DNA of 64,000 nt from Candida dubliniensis CD36 (Eukaryota > Ascomycota > Pichiomycetes > Serinales > Debaryomycetaceae): contig NC_012861.1 in assembly GCF_000026945.1 (NCBI RefSeq), forward strand, positions 434,001-498,000. The letters are read 5' to 3'. Both the position numbers and the translations under genes were made by a program. Each line of letters begins with the position of its first letter. Within the stretch, counting starts at the first letter, position 1. A model generated the notes under the pieces. It was given only the letters and a program-made list of their open reading frames with translations. It was not told the origin of the DNA and did not search any database. Of the stretch, positions 45,355 to 54,124 are shown piece by piece.

Positions 45355-46589
45355 ATCCTCTTGGTAAACTTATTTAAATATATACATTGTAACAACTAAA
45401 AATAGAATAAATAAATGTACATGATTATTTATAATCAATCATTTGAGAAACTATTATAAAAAAAGGAAAAACAAAAAAATGATTCCGCCCAGGATCGAAC
45501 TGGGGACGTTATGCGTGTTAAGCATATGCCATAACCAACTAGACCACGGAACCAACTTGTTGGTAGAAAATAATTGCACTTTGTGATACCCATTTTATCT
45601 ATTACAACAATCTGCCCTATCTATTATAATTGTGTGTAATCTATGAAACAGTTTATGTGATATCATGTTTGTTAATGCATCTTCTGAGCATCTTAAGTTT
45701 TTTTTTTTTTTTTATTTTTCCGATTCATTCGTTAGATTCTGAGTAGTGGAAAACAGAGAGTCGATTTTATTGTCATGAGTTATAATATATTAGTGGGGTA
45801 TATGAATAACTCTTATTCTAGCGAATGTTTATTATAAATAATTCTTGTAAAATAGTAAAATATATTCATCTTATCACTTGTAAATTTTTCAATTACTAAA
45901 ACTCTATCAAACTAGGTAGAGAATATGGTTCTTTTTTATGGCATGGCTTGTTGAAGTGGTTCGTAAATTCATATATCTTAGATCTTGAATGAGAAGGTTG
46001 TATATCTGATGAACCTTTGGCTTCAAATACATAATTTGCGTATTCTCAGTTTTTGGAGTATTTTGTTATTTAGTTCAGTCATTTTCTAATTAAATAACCC
46101 CTCATTTTATCAATAATGGGATGATCTTAGATCCTGGAGACCTTCTGTTTTTGGTTTTTTTTTTTGCATTAATCCACATATTGGTTCTCTTGGCAGTGGC
46201 GCCAATGGTCTTATTTTATTTTATTGGGGCCTGGTTTCTCTTATTCAAGCTACCAGTTGTACGGCTTAATTTGAGAAGTTGTGAATATCATCTTTGCAAA
46301 CCAACTTTTTCAATTAGAGTTAAAATATTCACGCAGTGTTTGTTATAATATTGCTTTAATTACAATGACAAGAAACTGCTATCTCTAATAATATCTTACC
46401 TGATTTTAAACCTATATTCTAGTTAAAATTGAGAACTGCTTAATGATGCATCAAATTTAATTTAGTTCTACATTGTAAGCAAGAGTACCTTTCAGTTCAG
46501 TTATAAATAGGTTTGGTGTTCAGTAGGATTTGAATATTCTATTTTCAAGAGGAATACTCAAAACGAATAATACATTCAAATAATAAATA
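45355..46589. other. intergenic region YPK9 / ATO-family gene, with tRNA-Val
   Basis: Holds the YPK9 3' end, the tRNA-Val gene (45480-45553) and then about 1 kb of mixed sequence before the ATO-family gene. Regions upstream of tRNA genes often attract retrotransposon LTRs in Candida, but I could not recognise LTR ends here. A 75-codon frame at 46121-46348 with a hydrophobic start is judged doubtful. Confidence 0.55.
45480..45553 (-). tRNA. tRNA-Val (anticodon AAC)
   Basis: Read on the minus strand, 74 nt fold into a cloverleaf: acceptor GGTTCCG pairing with CGGAATC (one G-T pair), D arm with AGTTGGTTA loop, anticodon stem TATGC/GCATA with loop TTAACAC (anticodon AAC, reads GTT valine), variable ACGTC, T stem CCCAG/CTGGG with loop TTCGATC, discriminator A. 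No intron. A and B box promoter sequences are intact. A T-rich stretch follows on the minus strand just downstream, suitable as the Pol III terminator. Confidence 0.97.
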
Positions 46590-47440
46590 ATGGTATCTGC
46601 ATCTACAGCCGATTCTAAAGACGTTGATTCTGTCGGTAGCCCCAACTGTAACAACGTTACCAAAGTTGAGGTTAGTGGTGACGGTGGTGAGTTTGTTATT
46701 TTAGGACACAAAAAGTACTACAGACATGAGATTATGGCGGTCCTTGCACAAAATTCTCAATCACTGAGTAGCAAATTTGCAACCTCAACTCCATTAGGGT
46801 TGAGCGCCTTTGCCGTGACTACTTTAGTGTTAAGTTTGTACTTATTGCAAGCTCGCGGTATTAAAACCATCAATGTTGCTGTTTCATTGGCTACCTTCTA
46901 TGGTGGCGTAGTTCAAACAATCGCTGGTATTTGGGTATTCTTTTCTGGAGATACGTTGAGTATGTATACAATAAAATTTGGCCAACAAGTTACAAAATAT
47001 ATTAGGTTACTAACCGAGTTACATTAGTTTTTACGGCATTGACATCGTACGGAGCATTCTGGTTATCGTTTGCTGCGATAAACATTCCCACTTTTGGTAT
47101 TCTAGCAGCCTATCAAAAAGATATGACTCAGCTTTCCAGTGCTTTGGCATTTTATTTGATTTCTTGGGCAATTCTTAGCTTTATCTTTACATTGCTTACC
47201 ATCAAGAGTACGGTTATATTAAGTGTGTTTTTCCTTTGTCTTACAGCACTTTTTTCGTTGTTGTCTGCATCTTATTTTGTTGGCTCAGTTGCATTAGCAA
47301 AGGCTGCTGGAGCTTTTGGTGTAGTTGCAGTTGTTGCCGCACTTTATGAAACTGTCGCCTTATTGGCAACTAAACAAAATTCATACTTCACAATTCCTGT
47401 GATTCCATTGCCAGGAAGTGAGGCAAAACAGAACAAATAG
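46590..47440 (+). CDS. ATO/GPR1/FUN34 (AceTr) family transporter, two exons
   Basis: Exons 46590-46959 and 47028-47440 join to a 260-residue protein with six predicted TM segments, the usual ATO size. Family landmarks: 'FVILGHKKYYR' (about 30-40), the acetate-family signature here as 'TSTPLGLSAFAVTT' (about 67-80), 'ATFYGGVVQTIAGIW', then across the splice 'GDTLIFTALTSYGAFWLSFAAI', 'FGILAAYQ', 'YLISWAILSFIFTLLTIKST' and 'LLATKQNSYFTIP'. ATO proteins move acetate/ammonium-related substrates across the plasma membrane; C. albicans has an expanded ATO family. Without splicing the frame stops at 47027. Oddities: the conserved N-P before PLGL is S-T here, and the usual Glu after GIW is Val, so substrate handling may differ. 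The specific ATO member is not assigned. Confidence 0.85.
46960..47027 (+). other. spliceosomal intron (68 nt) in the ATO-family gene
   Basis: GTATGT at 46960-46965, branch site TACTAAC at 47008-47014, and 3' splice site TTAG ending at 47027, 13 nt after the branch site. Removing it joins phase-1 exons and restores the conserved ATO segment 'GDTLIFTALTSYG'. All three signals match the yeast consensus exactly. Confidence 0.93.
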
Positions 47441-47695
47441 TGCAACTTGGTAAGTACTGATTTGGTTTTCTATTATTTTTCTACTTTTTCTACTTCTCTT
47501 AACACTTACAACCATTGACTATTGTGTTATGTGCTTAATATATAATTTTGGGGACTACTCTTATTACGTTTACAAGTAGGTTTTTTTTTTTGAGAAGATT
47601 TGGTAGAGAAATTTGGAATAAAAAACAAAACCCGCATTAAATTTTTTGCAACATTAATTTTTTTTTTTCCTTTTCTCGACATAATGCACGACTAT

Positions 47696-49882
47696 TTAAA
47701 CTAATACTTTATCTCCATACTTGTTTTTATATAAACCCAACGCCTTAATTGGAAATAAAAATCTATATGAAGGATACTCTATTGCACAACTGTGATTAAA
47801 TACACCTTCAATATCTTCATATTTCCATTCACCGGTCAGTAATTGTCGTTTCATCAAAAATTGAATCCCCTTCTTGATTGGCTCTTCATCCGGATAGTTT
47901 CCCAATATCAACCCTATTAAAGCCCATGCAGATTGAACAACAAGGGAATTTTCACCATTAACATACGAGTGTGTTTCACAGCCTTTCATAGATTCTGACC
48001 ATCCACCATCTGGAAGTTGTTTTGAAATAAGAAAATCACACCCTTTTTTCACAGCCGAAGAGGATTCATAATCAAGACCAACTGTATGCAAAGCTTCCAA
48101 TGCAAACATCGAAGCATAAGTATAGCAGATTCCCCAACATCCATACCAAGAACCATCAATGTTATCTTGTGAATCAATAATATATTGAATGGCTGACGAA
48201 ATAGTTTTCTGAATCAATTCCGACTTATAGTCAGGGTAATATTTTGCAAAGTAAGTAAGCCCCAAAACTGAAGAGTCAGTACATTCCACGTATGGGTATT
48301 CTACCATAATATTATTAAAGACCTCAGCAGGATTCAATTTCTCTAGTAACAAAGGGGCTTTTATACCTTCATATGTTGAGAATGAACCATATTCCCATTC
48401 TCCCACATTTTGAATCTGCAACAAAACTTCAACGGCGTCAAACAAGTTTTCATCTTTTATTTCGTCTCTGAGGTCAGCAAAACTTTCATGATTTCTGACC
48501 ATGATGATAGCTTTCATTGCTTCTGCAGTACAGTCACTTACAGTGTACCCTTGCTCCCTTGTACTAAATGGCCAAGCACCTTTACGTCTATCTCTGAAAC
48601 TTCCCTCGACACAGTTTTCTGTAAATTGGGATCTCACTAAAAATAGATAACTCTTTCTAATCATATCGTGATACTTCGGGTCGTCAACGAGGCCCGTCAT
48701 GAAAAAGTACTGCACCATAAAAGCAGCATCCCAAACTTGTACACCATTAGTCCCCATAACAGTCATCCCCTGAGGTCCATGAAACAAAACATCATTCATT
48801 CTGCTTTGGAGTTTTTTAAAGTTCTCTGATTCAGAACCTTCATAATGGCAGGTCACAACCATATTAAAGGCAAAACTCACAGGAGCAATACACAAGTACT
48901 CTGTATTCTGATACTCCTTCACAATCAAGTCATAAACTTTGGTGTTAACCCAATTCAACAACCACTTTGGTCTAACAGCTTCCCATTTGCTCAATACAGA
49001 ATTTGCAAAATCGAGAATTCTTGTATGTGGGTAATACAAATCAACACCACAAACATTATTTCTTTGGTTACCAAATTTGATTGACTCATAAGGTAATTGG
49101 CTTGGAACGTAAATCTCATTTCTGATTTCTTGTAAAAGAGGATCAAGTTCGCATTGAACTTTGTTTGCAGAAGCATATCCCAACGGCAAATAAATAGCCC
49201 TTGTATGCACCCACCATTTTGCAGGATGGATGGGCAACCAGTAAGGTAATCGCCATAGTTCTGGCGGAGCTGGATTTACACCCTCCCATTCATATAAATT
49301 CAAAATAGAAAGCCAGGCTTTACCCCAATGTGGATTCTTGATGGCACCGCCCAAACGGTGTAATGTTTTTCTTGCCTTAACCAAAACTGGATGATCCTTT
49401 TCCATTCCTAATAACCGAAGACATACGTAGTTCATGGTTGTTCCAAAACAAGTAGATTTATCTACCGAGTGAAGTCCCCAACCACCATCGACTGGATGGG
49501 CAGTGTTAACAATATAACGTATCATTTCAATTCTATACGGTTCAGGGATCGCAGTCTTGCTATAGTAGTTAGCAGCGACATAGCCAATAGTCATAAACAT
49601 TGGGCCCTTGTACTGGCAGGGGAAGATGCCATTATCCAATTGCAATAGTTTCAAAAAGTCAGCACCCTTTTTTGCTGCCTCGCCTGGAGTGTGACTATCT
49701 GACGATGATGGAGATGGGAAATCTGGTGACCCCAATAACCATTGAACAAATGTTGATTGTGGTTCGTTTTCACATTCAGATTGTGATAGATAGTGCCATG
49801 TTTCTCTACCAAGATCATCAGTTCGTAACCTCCATCTTGAAATATCAGTTCTAGGAAGACCAATTTCCTCTGAATAATACAT
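47696..49882 (-). CDS. ERG7: lanosterol synthase (2,3-oxidosqualene cyclase)
   Basis: Cyclises oxidosqualene to lanosterol in ergosterol synthesis, on ER/lipid-particle membranes; an antifungal target. The 728-residue product starts MYYSEEIGLPRTD, as I recall for C. albicans Erg7; the frame upstream of 49882 has no ATG. The catalytic acid motif 'VSDCTAEA' holds Asp450. Several QW-type repeats are visible (for example 'DGGWGLHSVD', 'QNVGEWEYGSFSTYEG', 'DGSWYGCWGICYTYA', 'DGGWSES', 'TGEWKYEDIEG'). A CTG at 47837-47839 (residue 682) should read Ser. Full length, no defects. No Upc2-type TCGTATA element was seen in the 468 bp upstream. Divergent from UTP22. Confidence 0.98.
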   Translation of the reverse strand: MYYSEEIGLPRTDISRWRLRTDDLGRETWHYLSQSECENEPQSTFVQWLLGSPDFPSPSSSDSHTPGEAAKKGADFLKLLQLDNGIFPCQYKGPMFMTIGYVAANYYSKTAIPEPYRIEMIRYIVNTAHPVDGGWGLHSVDKSTCFGTTMNYVCLRLLGMEKDHPVLVKARKTLHRLGGAIKNPHWGKAWLSILNLYEWEGVNPAPPELWRLPYWLPIHPAKWWVHTRAIYLPLGYASANKVQCELDPLLQEIRNEIYVPSQLPYESIKFGNQRNNVCGVDLYYPHTRILDFANSVLSKWEAVRPKWLLNWVNTKVYDLIVKEYQNTEYLCIAPVSFAFNMVVTCHYEGSESENFKKLQSRMNDVLFHGPQGMTVMGTNGVQVWDAAFMVQYFFMTGLVDDPKYHDMIRKSYLFLVRSQFTENCVEGSFRDRRKGAWPFSTREQGYTVSDCTAEAMKAIIMVRNHESFADLRDEIKDENLFDAVEVLLQIQNVGEWEYGSFSTYEGIKAPLLLEKLNPAEVFNNIMVEYPYVECTDSSVLGLTYFAKYYPDYKSELIQKTISSAIQYIIDSQDNIDGSWYGCWGICYTYASMFALEALHTVGLDYESSSAVKKGCDFLISKQLPDGGWSESMKGCETHSYVNGENSLVVQSAWALIGLILGNYPDEEPIKKGIQFLMKRQLLTGEWKYEDIEGVFNHSCAIEYPSYRFLFPIKALGLYKNKYGDKVLV

Positions 49883-50044
49883 TAGTCGGTGCTCCAAGGT
49901 GTTTAATTGGGGAAAAAACAACTACTGCTGGTAACACTACAAAACAAAAAAAAATGATGTTTTTGATTTGATGTTAGACAGATTTTAAACGATCGGGTAG
50001 AACAACCAAATTCTTTTTTTTTTTGTGTCGTGGACTTTTTCATT

Positions 50045-50050
50045 CACGTG
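50045..50050. promoter_or_regulatory. E-box (CACGTG) between ERG7 and UTP22
   Basis: Sequence TTCACGTGAA is a 10-bp perfect palindrome; 163 bp upstream of the ERG7 start and 301 bp upstream of UTP22. A bHLH (Cbf1-type) site is plausible. Confidence 0.35.
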
Positions 50051-50116
50051 AATCCTGCATACAATTAGCATCGATTAAATATTTGTAAAGTCGTGCACAC
50101 ATCACTCAAAATTAAA

Positions 50117-50140
50117 CTCATCTTCTTCATACAAATTTTT
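50117..50140. promoter_or_regulatory. PAC-like and RRPE-like elements upstream of UTP22
   Basis: AAGATGAGTT on the minus strand (core at 50117-50122) followed by AAATTTTT at 50133-50140, 210-234 bp upstream of the UTP22 ATG. Same pairing as at RRP5 and UTP21. Confidence 0.5.
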
Positions 50141-50350
50141 TTTTTTTTTTTTTCTCTTCTTCTCTTCTGTCTTTACTGAACGGGTTAACTTGTGAAGATA
50201 AACATATTGTCCGTTTCAATTCCAACAACAAGAATTATCCACTCAACTATCAATTAGTTTTTTCTTTTTCTTTTTTTTTTCTTTTTTGGTTTTTGCTTGA
50301 AAAAGGACAACTGGCATAGTAAAGGACATTCTACTATACTTAGATAAAAC

Positions 50351-53300
50351 ATGGCAAAACGGAAGTTAGAGGAAAATGATATTTCTACCATTGAAGAAGA
50401 TGAATTCAAATCGTTCTCCGATCGAGAGGAACAAATAGAAGAACATAGTAACGGCCGTGCAAAACATGTGGAAGACAAAGCACAAGGGAGCGGTGATGAC
50501 AGTGCAAGTGAAGACGAAGGAGAGGAAGAGAAAGAGGAACAACCACCTAACAAGAAACAAAAAAAGCAGCTTTCTGCACAGGATGTCCAAGTAGCTAGAG
50601 AGACAGCTGAATTATTCAAGTCTAATATATTTAAACTTCAAATTGACGAACTAATGAAAGAAGTGAAAGTCAAGAAAGCTCACGAAGAAACAATTGACAA
50701 AGTATTGCACCGTTTGCATGATTTGATTAAACAGGTGCCACCAGTGGAAGATCTAACTTTACAACAAGCAGAACAACATTTTAATCCCAAGAAACTAGTC
50801 ATCCCATTTCCAGATCCCAAACCAACAAAAGTCAACTACAAATTTTCTTACTTGCCACTGGAAGATCTTTCTTTGGTTGGGTCGTATGGATTAAAAACCG
50901 CCATCAACCAACCACATGGACAAAGCATTGAAGTCGCCCTAACCATGCCGAAAGAATTGTTTCAACCAAAAGATTATTTAAATTATAGAGCATTATACAA
51001 AAAGTCATTTTATTTGGCGTACTTGGGTGAGAGCTTAATCCATTTGTCAAAAAAAAATAATTTACCAATCAAGGTGTCCTATCATTTTTTCAATGACGAC
51101 GTATTGAACCCAGTATTAAAAATAGAGAGTATTCAAACTGAAAATCCGGAAGATTTGACTTTTACTAAGACAAAAATTGCTATTAATTTAATAGTAGCAT
51201 TCCCGTTTGGTGTTTTTGATTCGAAAAAATTACTTCCCGATAAAAACTGTATTCGTGTGCAATCGGACACAGAAACCTTGCCACCTACACCATTGTATAA
51301 TTCTAGTGTATTATCACAGACATCGTATGATTATTATTTGAAGTATTTATACACTACCAAGAAATCAGCCGATGCATTCAAAGATGCATGTGTATTGGGA
51401 AAGCTTTGGTTACAACAAAGAGGGTTTAATTCGTCTCTCAATAATGGAGGGTTTGGTCATTTTGAGTTTGCAATCTTGATGAGCGCGTTGTTAAATGGAG
51501 GTGGATTAAATGGTAACAAGATATTGTTACATGGATTTTCCTCATATCAATTATTCAAAGGTACAATCAAATACTTGGCAACAATGGATCTAAATGAGGG
51601 CTATTTATCACTTTCATCATTAATTGGAGAAAATATTGTATCGAAATATAAATCAGATGGATTTAATGTTCCCACCATATTTGATAAAAACACCAAATTA
51701 AACATATTATGGAAAATGAACAAAAGCTCTTACAAGAGTCTTCAATTACAAGCACAACAGACTTTGGAATTATTGAACGACGTTGTAAAAGATAGATTTG
51801 ATGCCATTTTGCTTCAAAAATCTGACTTTGATCCAATGAGATACGATATCGTATTCAAGTTATCAGCACCCGAAGAGTTATACGATTCTTTTGGCCCGTT
51901 GGAAAAGATCGCTTACATTACTTTTGAGAACTACTTCAAGAGCAGACTATTTGCAATTTTAAACAAAGCATTAGGAGAAAGAACACAACTGATTGTTATT
52001 AGAAATGAACACCCTTCAAATACATTTGCCATCCACAAGAGAAAGCCATCACATGCAAGCTCAACCTTTGTTATTGGATTGCAGCTAAACCCAGAAGAAT
52101 GTGATAAACTAGTAACGAAAGGTCCTAATAATGAAGATAAGGATGCTGGTATAAAATTCAGATCATTTTGGGGGAACAAGGCATCGTTGAGAAGATTCAA
52201 AGATGGGTCTATCCAGCATTGTGTTGTTTGGAACATTAAAGATCAAGAGCCAGTGGTGATGAACATTATCAAATATGCTTTAGATACTCACTTGCAATCG
52301 GAAATATCACAACATCTAGCAAGTCTGATCTGTTATTTCGATAAAAAGTTACCAGTTCCATTATTGCCCTCAGCGACAAATCAAGTTGTCACATCTTTAG
52401 GCAGTTTTACTGCTTTGAGAAATTCATTTGAAAATTTGAGTAAAGTCTTGACAAATTTAGAGCTCCCACTTAGTGTGAAAACAGTTTTGCCTGCATCATC
52501 TGGGTTAAGATACACCTCGGTATTACAGCCAGTGCCATTTGCAGCATCCAACCCAGATTTCTGGAACGATTGTGTATTACAATTTGAGACTTCAACAAGA
52601 TGGCCAGATGAACTAAGCGCACTAGAGAAAACAAAGTCTGCGTTTTTATTAAAAATCTGCGAGGAATTAGCTGAGACAGAATATAATTCATTCATTACCA
52701 AAGATGAATCGGTGCCTTTCAACGAAAATATAACTTTGTTGAACATACTAACTCCAGAAGGTTATGGGTTTAGAATCAGGGCTTTTACAGAACGTGACGA
52801 ATTGTTGTACTTGAGAGCTGTGTCTAATGCAGACAAACAAAAAGCGTTAGTACAAGACGTTTATTTGAAATTTAATGAAAAATATATGGGCTCAGTTAAG
52901 CACACCCGATCCGTAACACACCTCGCACAACATTTTCACTTTTATTCACCAACTGTCAGACTTTTCAAACAGTGGTTGGATTCTCAGTTGCTATTGCAAC
53001 ATTTTAGTGAAGAATTGGTGGAGCTAATTGCTTTGAAACCATTTGTGGATCCGGCCCCGTATTCGATTCCCCACTCAGTTGAAAACGGTTTCTTGCAAAT
53101 TTTGAATTTCTTAGCTAACTGGAATTGGAAAGAAGACCCATTAGTTCTCGACTTGGTTAAAAGTTCGGCAGATGATGATGTCAAATTAAGTGACAAATTA
53201 ACCATACAGGCACATAGAATCATTGAGCAAAATTTTGAAAAAATCAGAAAGACCGACCCATCAGGAATTAAAACACAGTATTTTATTGGATCCAAAGATG

Positions 53301-53860
53301 ACCCTTCTGGAATATTATGGTCTCATAATTTAACTTTACCAATTTCCACCAGGTTGACTGCATTATCCCGTGCTGCTATCCAGTTGCTCAGAAAAGAAGG
53401 CATTACTGAAACCAACTTGGATTTAATATTCACTCCTGCATTACAAGATTATGACTTTACTATTAAAGTCAAGGCAAACAACATTACCACGTCTTCAGGT
53501 ATTTTACCGCCCAACACATTTAAAAACTTAATTCAACCGTTAACTTCATTCCCCGATGATATAACTACAAAATACGATTTGGTTCAAGGTTATGTCGATG
53601 AATTAAATAAAAAATTTGGTAATGCTATCATATTTTCAAACAAAAAGTTTACAGGTTTATGCAAGAACAACGAAAACGTCATTGGTGGTATTTTTGTTCC
53701 CACTAACTTGACCAAAAAGAAATTTCGAGTCAATTTGGGCATTAACGTTAAACCTTTTGAAGATAAAGGAGATGAAGTTATAATCAACACCAGTTCCATT
53801 TATGATGAGATTGAGTTACTTGGTGGAGATTTAATAACAGCATTCGATAAACGTAAATAA
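50351..53860 (+). CDS. UTP22: U3 snoRNP/90S pre-ribosome component Utp22 (Nrap family)
   Basis: Part of the UTP-C complex of the small-subunit processome. The 1169-residue product begins with a Lys/Glu-rich nuclear region (about 1-80, with NKKQKKQ) and then shows the Nrap domains, tandem nucleotidyltransferase-like and helical folds: 'VGSYGLKTAINQPHGQSIEVALTMP' region (about 177-200), 'ACVLGKLWLQQRGF' (about 346-359), 'FWGNKASLRRFKDGSIQHCVVWN' (about 607-630), 'SPTVRLFKQWLDSQLL' (about 865-880). Similar in size to S. cerevisiae Utp22 (1237 residues). In the family the nucleotidyltransferase folds are thought to be catalytically inactive. Convergent with VPS39. Confidence 0.95.
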   Translation: MAKRKLEENDISTIEEDEFKSFSDREEQIEEHSNGRAKHVEDKAQGSGDDSASEDEGEEEKEEQPPNKKQKKQLSAQDVQVARETAELFKSNIFKLQIDELMKEVKVKKAHEETIDKVLHRLHDLIKQVPPVEDLTLQQAEQHFNPKKLVIPFPDPKPTKVNYKFSYLPLEDLSLVGSYGLKTAINQPHGQSIEVALTMPKELFQPKDYLNYRALYKKSFYLAYLGESLIHLSKKNNLPIKVSYHFFNDDVLNPVLKIESIQTENPEDLTFTKTKIAINLIVAFPFGVFDSKKLLPDKNCIRVQSDTETLPPTPLYNSSVLSQTSYDYYLKYLYTTKKSADAFKDACVLGKLWLQQRGFNSSLNNGGFGHFEFAILMSALLNGGGLNGNKILLHGFSSYQLFKGTIKYLATMDLNEGYLSLSSLIGENIVSKYKSDGFNVPTIFDKNTKLNILWKMNKSSYKSLQLQAQQTLELLNDVVKDRFDAILLQKSDFDPMRYDIVFKLSAPEELYDSFGPLEKIAYITFENYFKSRLFAILNKALGERTQLIVIRNEHPSNTFAIHKRKPSHASSTFVIGLQLNPEECDKLVTKGPNNEDKDAGIKFRSFWGNKASLRRFKDGSIQHCVVWNIKDQEPVVMNIIKYALDTHLQSEISQHLASLICYFDKKLPVPLLPSATNQVVTSLGSFTALRNSFENLSKVLTNLELPLSVKTVLPASSGLRYTSVLQPVPFAASNPDFWNDCVLQFETSTRWPDELSALEKTKSAFLLKICEELAETEYNSFITKDESVPFNENITLLNILTPEGYGFRIRAFTERDELLYLRAVSNADKQKALVQDVYLKFNEKYMGSVKHTRSVTHLAQHFHFYSPTVRLFKQWLDSQLLLQHFSEELVELIALKPFVDPAPYSIPHSVENGFLQILNFLANWNWKEDPLVLDLVKSSADDDVKLSDKLTIQAHRIIEQNFEKIRKTDPSGIKTQYFIGSKDDPSGILWSHNLTLPISTRLTALSRAAIQLLRKEGITETNLDLIFTPALQDYDFTIKVKANNITTSSGILPPNTFKNLIQPLTSFPDDITTKYDLVQGYVDELNKKFGNAIIFSNKKFTGLCKNNENVIGGIFVPTNLTKKKFRVNLGINVKPFEDKGDEVIINTSSIYDEIELLGGDLITAFDKRK

Positions 53861-54124
53861 AGTTGAGGAAATCTTACAAAACAACTACCACACACCCATA
53901 AAAGATTACTATAATGTTTGAGTGTGCTGTTGCTTTGTTTTCCCTTTATTTTTTTGCTTCAGTTTTTTTCCAGATTTTGGTTTTTTATCTGCTACATACT
54001 CAAGTTATAGAATAGTAACAATTATTTAATATTTGTAATAATATAAAACTGTAAATATGAAGCTTTTAAGAACGTCTAATATGCTAAGATATACATTTAA
54101 TCAAACTAAGAGGTTTGCCTATAT

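Larger units (their letters stand above)
49883..50350. other. divergent promoter ERG7 / UTP22
   Basis: Contains a CACGTG E-box at 50045-50050, a GATGAG (PAC-like, minus strand) at 50117-50122, an AAATTTTT RRPE-like element at 50133-50140 followed by a T-tract to about 50153, and another T-rich block near 50256-50285. The PAC/RRPE pair fits UTP22; nothing clearly sterol-related was found for ERG7. Confidence 0.6.

Noticed and set aside
45554..46100. solo LTR upstream of the tRNA gene
   Set aside because: Looked for TG...CA ends and a target duplication; none convincing.
46121..46348. 75-codon frame with a hydrophobic N-terminus between tRNA-Val and the ATO-family gene
   Set aside because: No recognisable family, composition explained by T-rich DNA, no supporting signals; more likely chance or part of the upstream region.
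46960..47027. frameshift or nonsense mutation in the ATO-family gene
   Set aside because: The gap has exact intron signals and correct phase, so splicing explains it.
49883..49921. 13-residue N-terminal extension of ERG7
   Set aside because: It begins with TTG rather than ATG; the ATG at 49882 gives the expected 728 residues.
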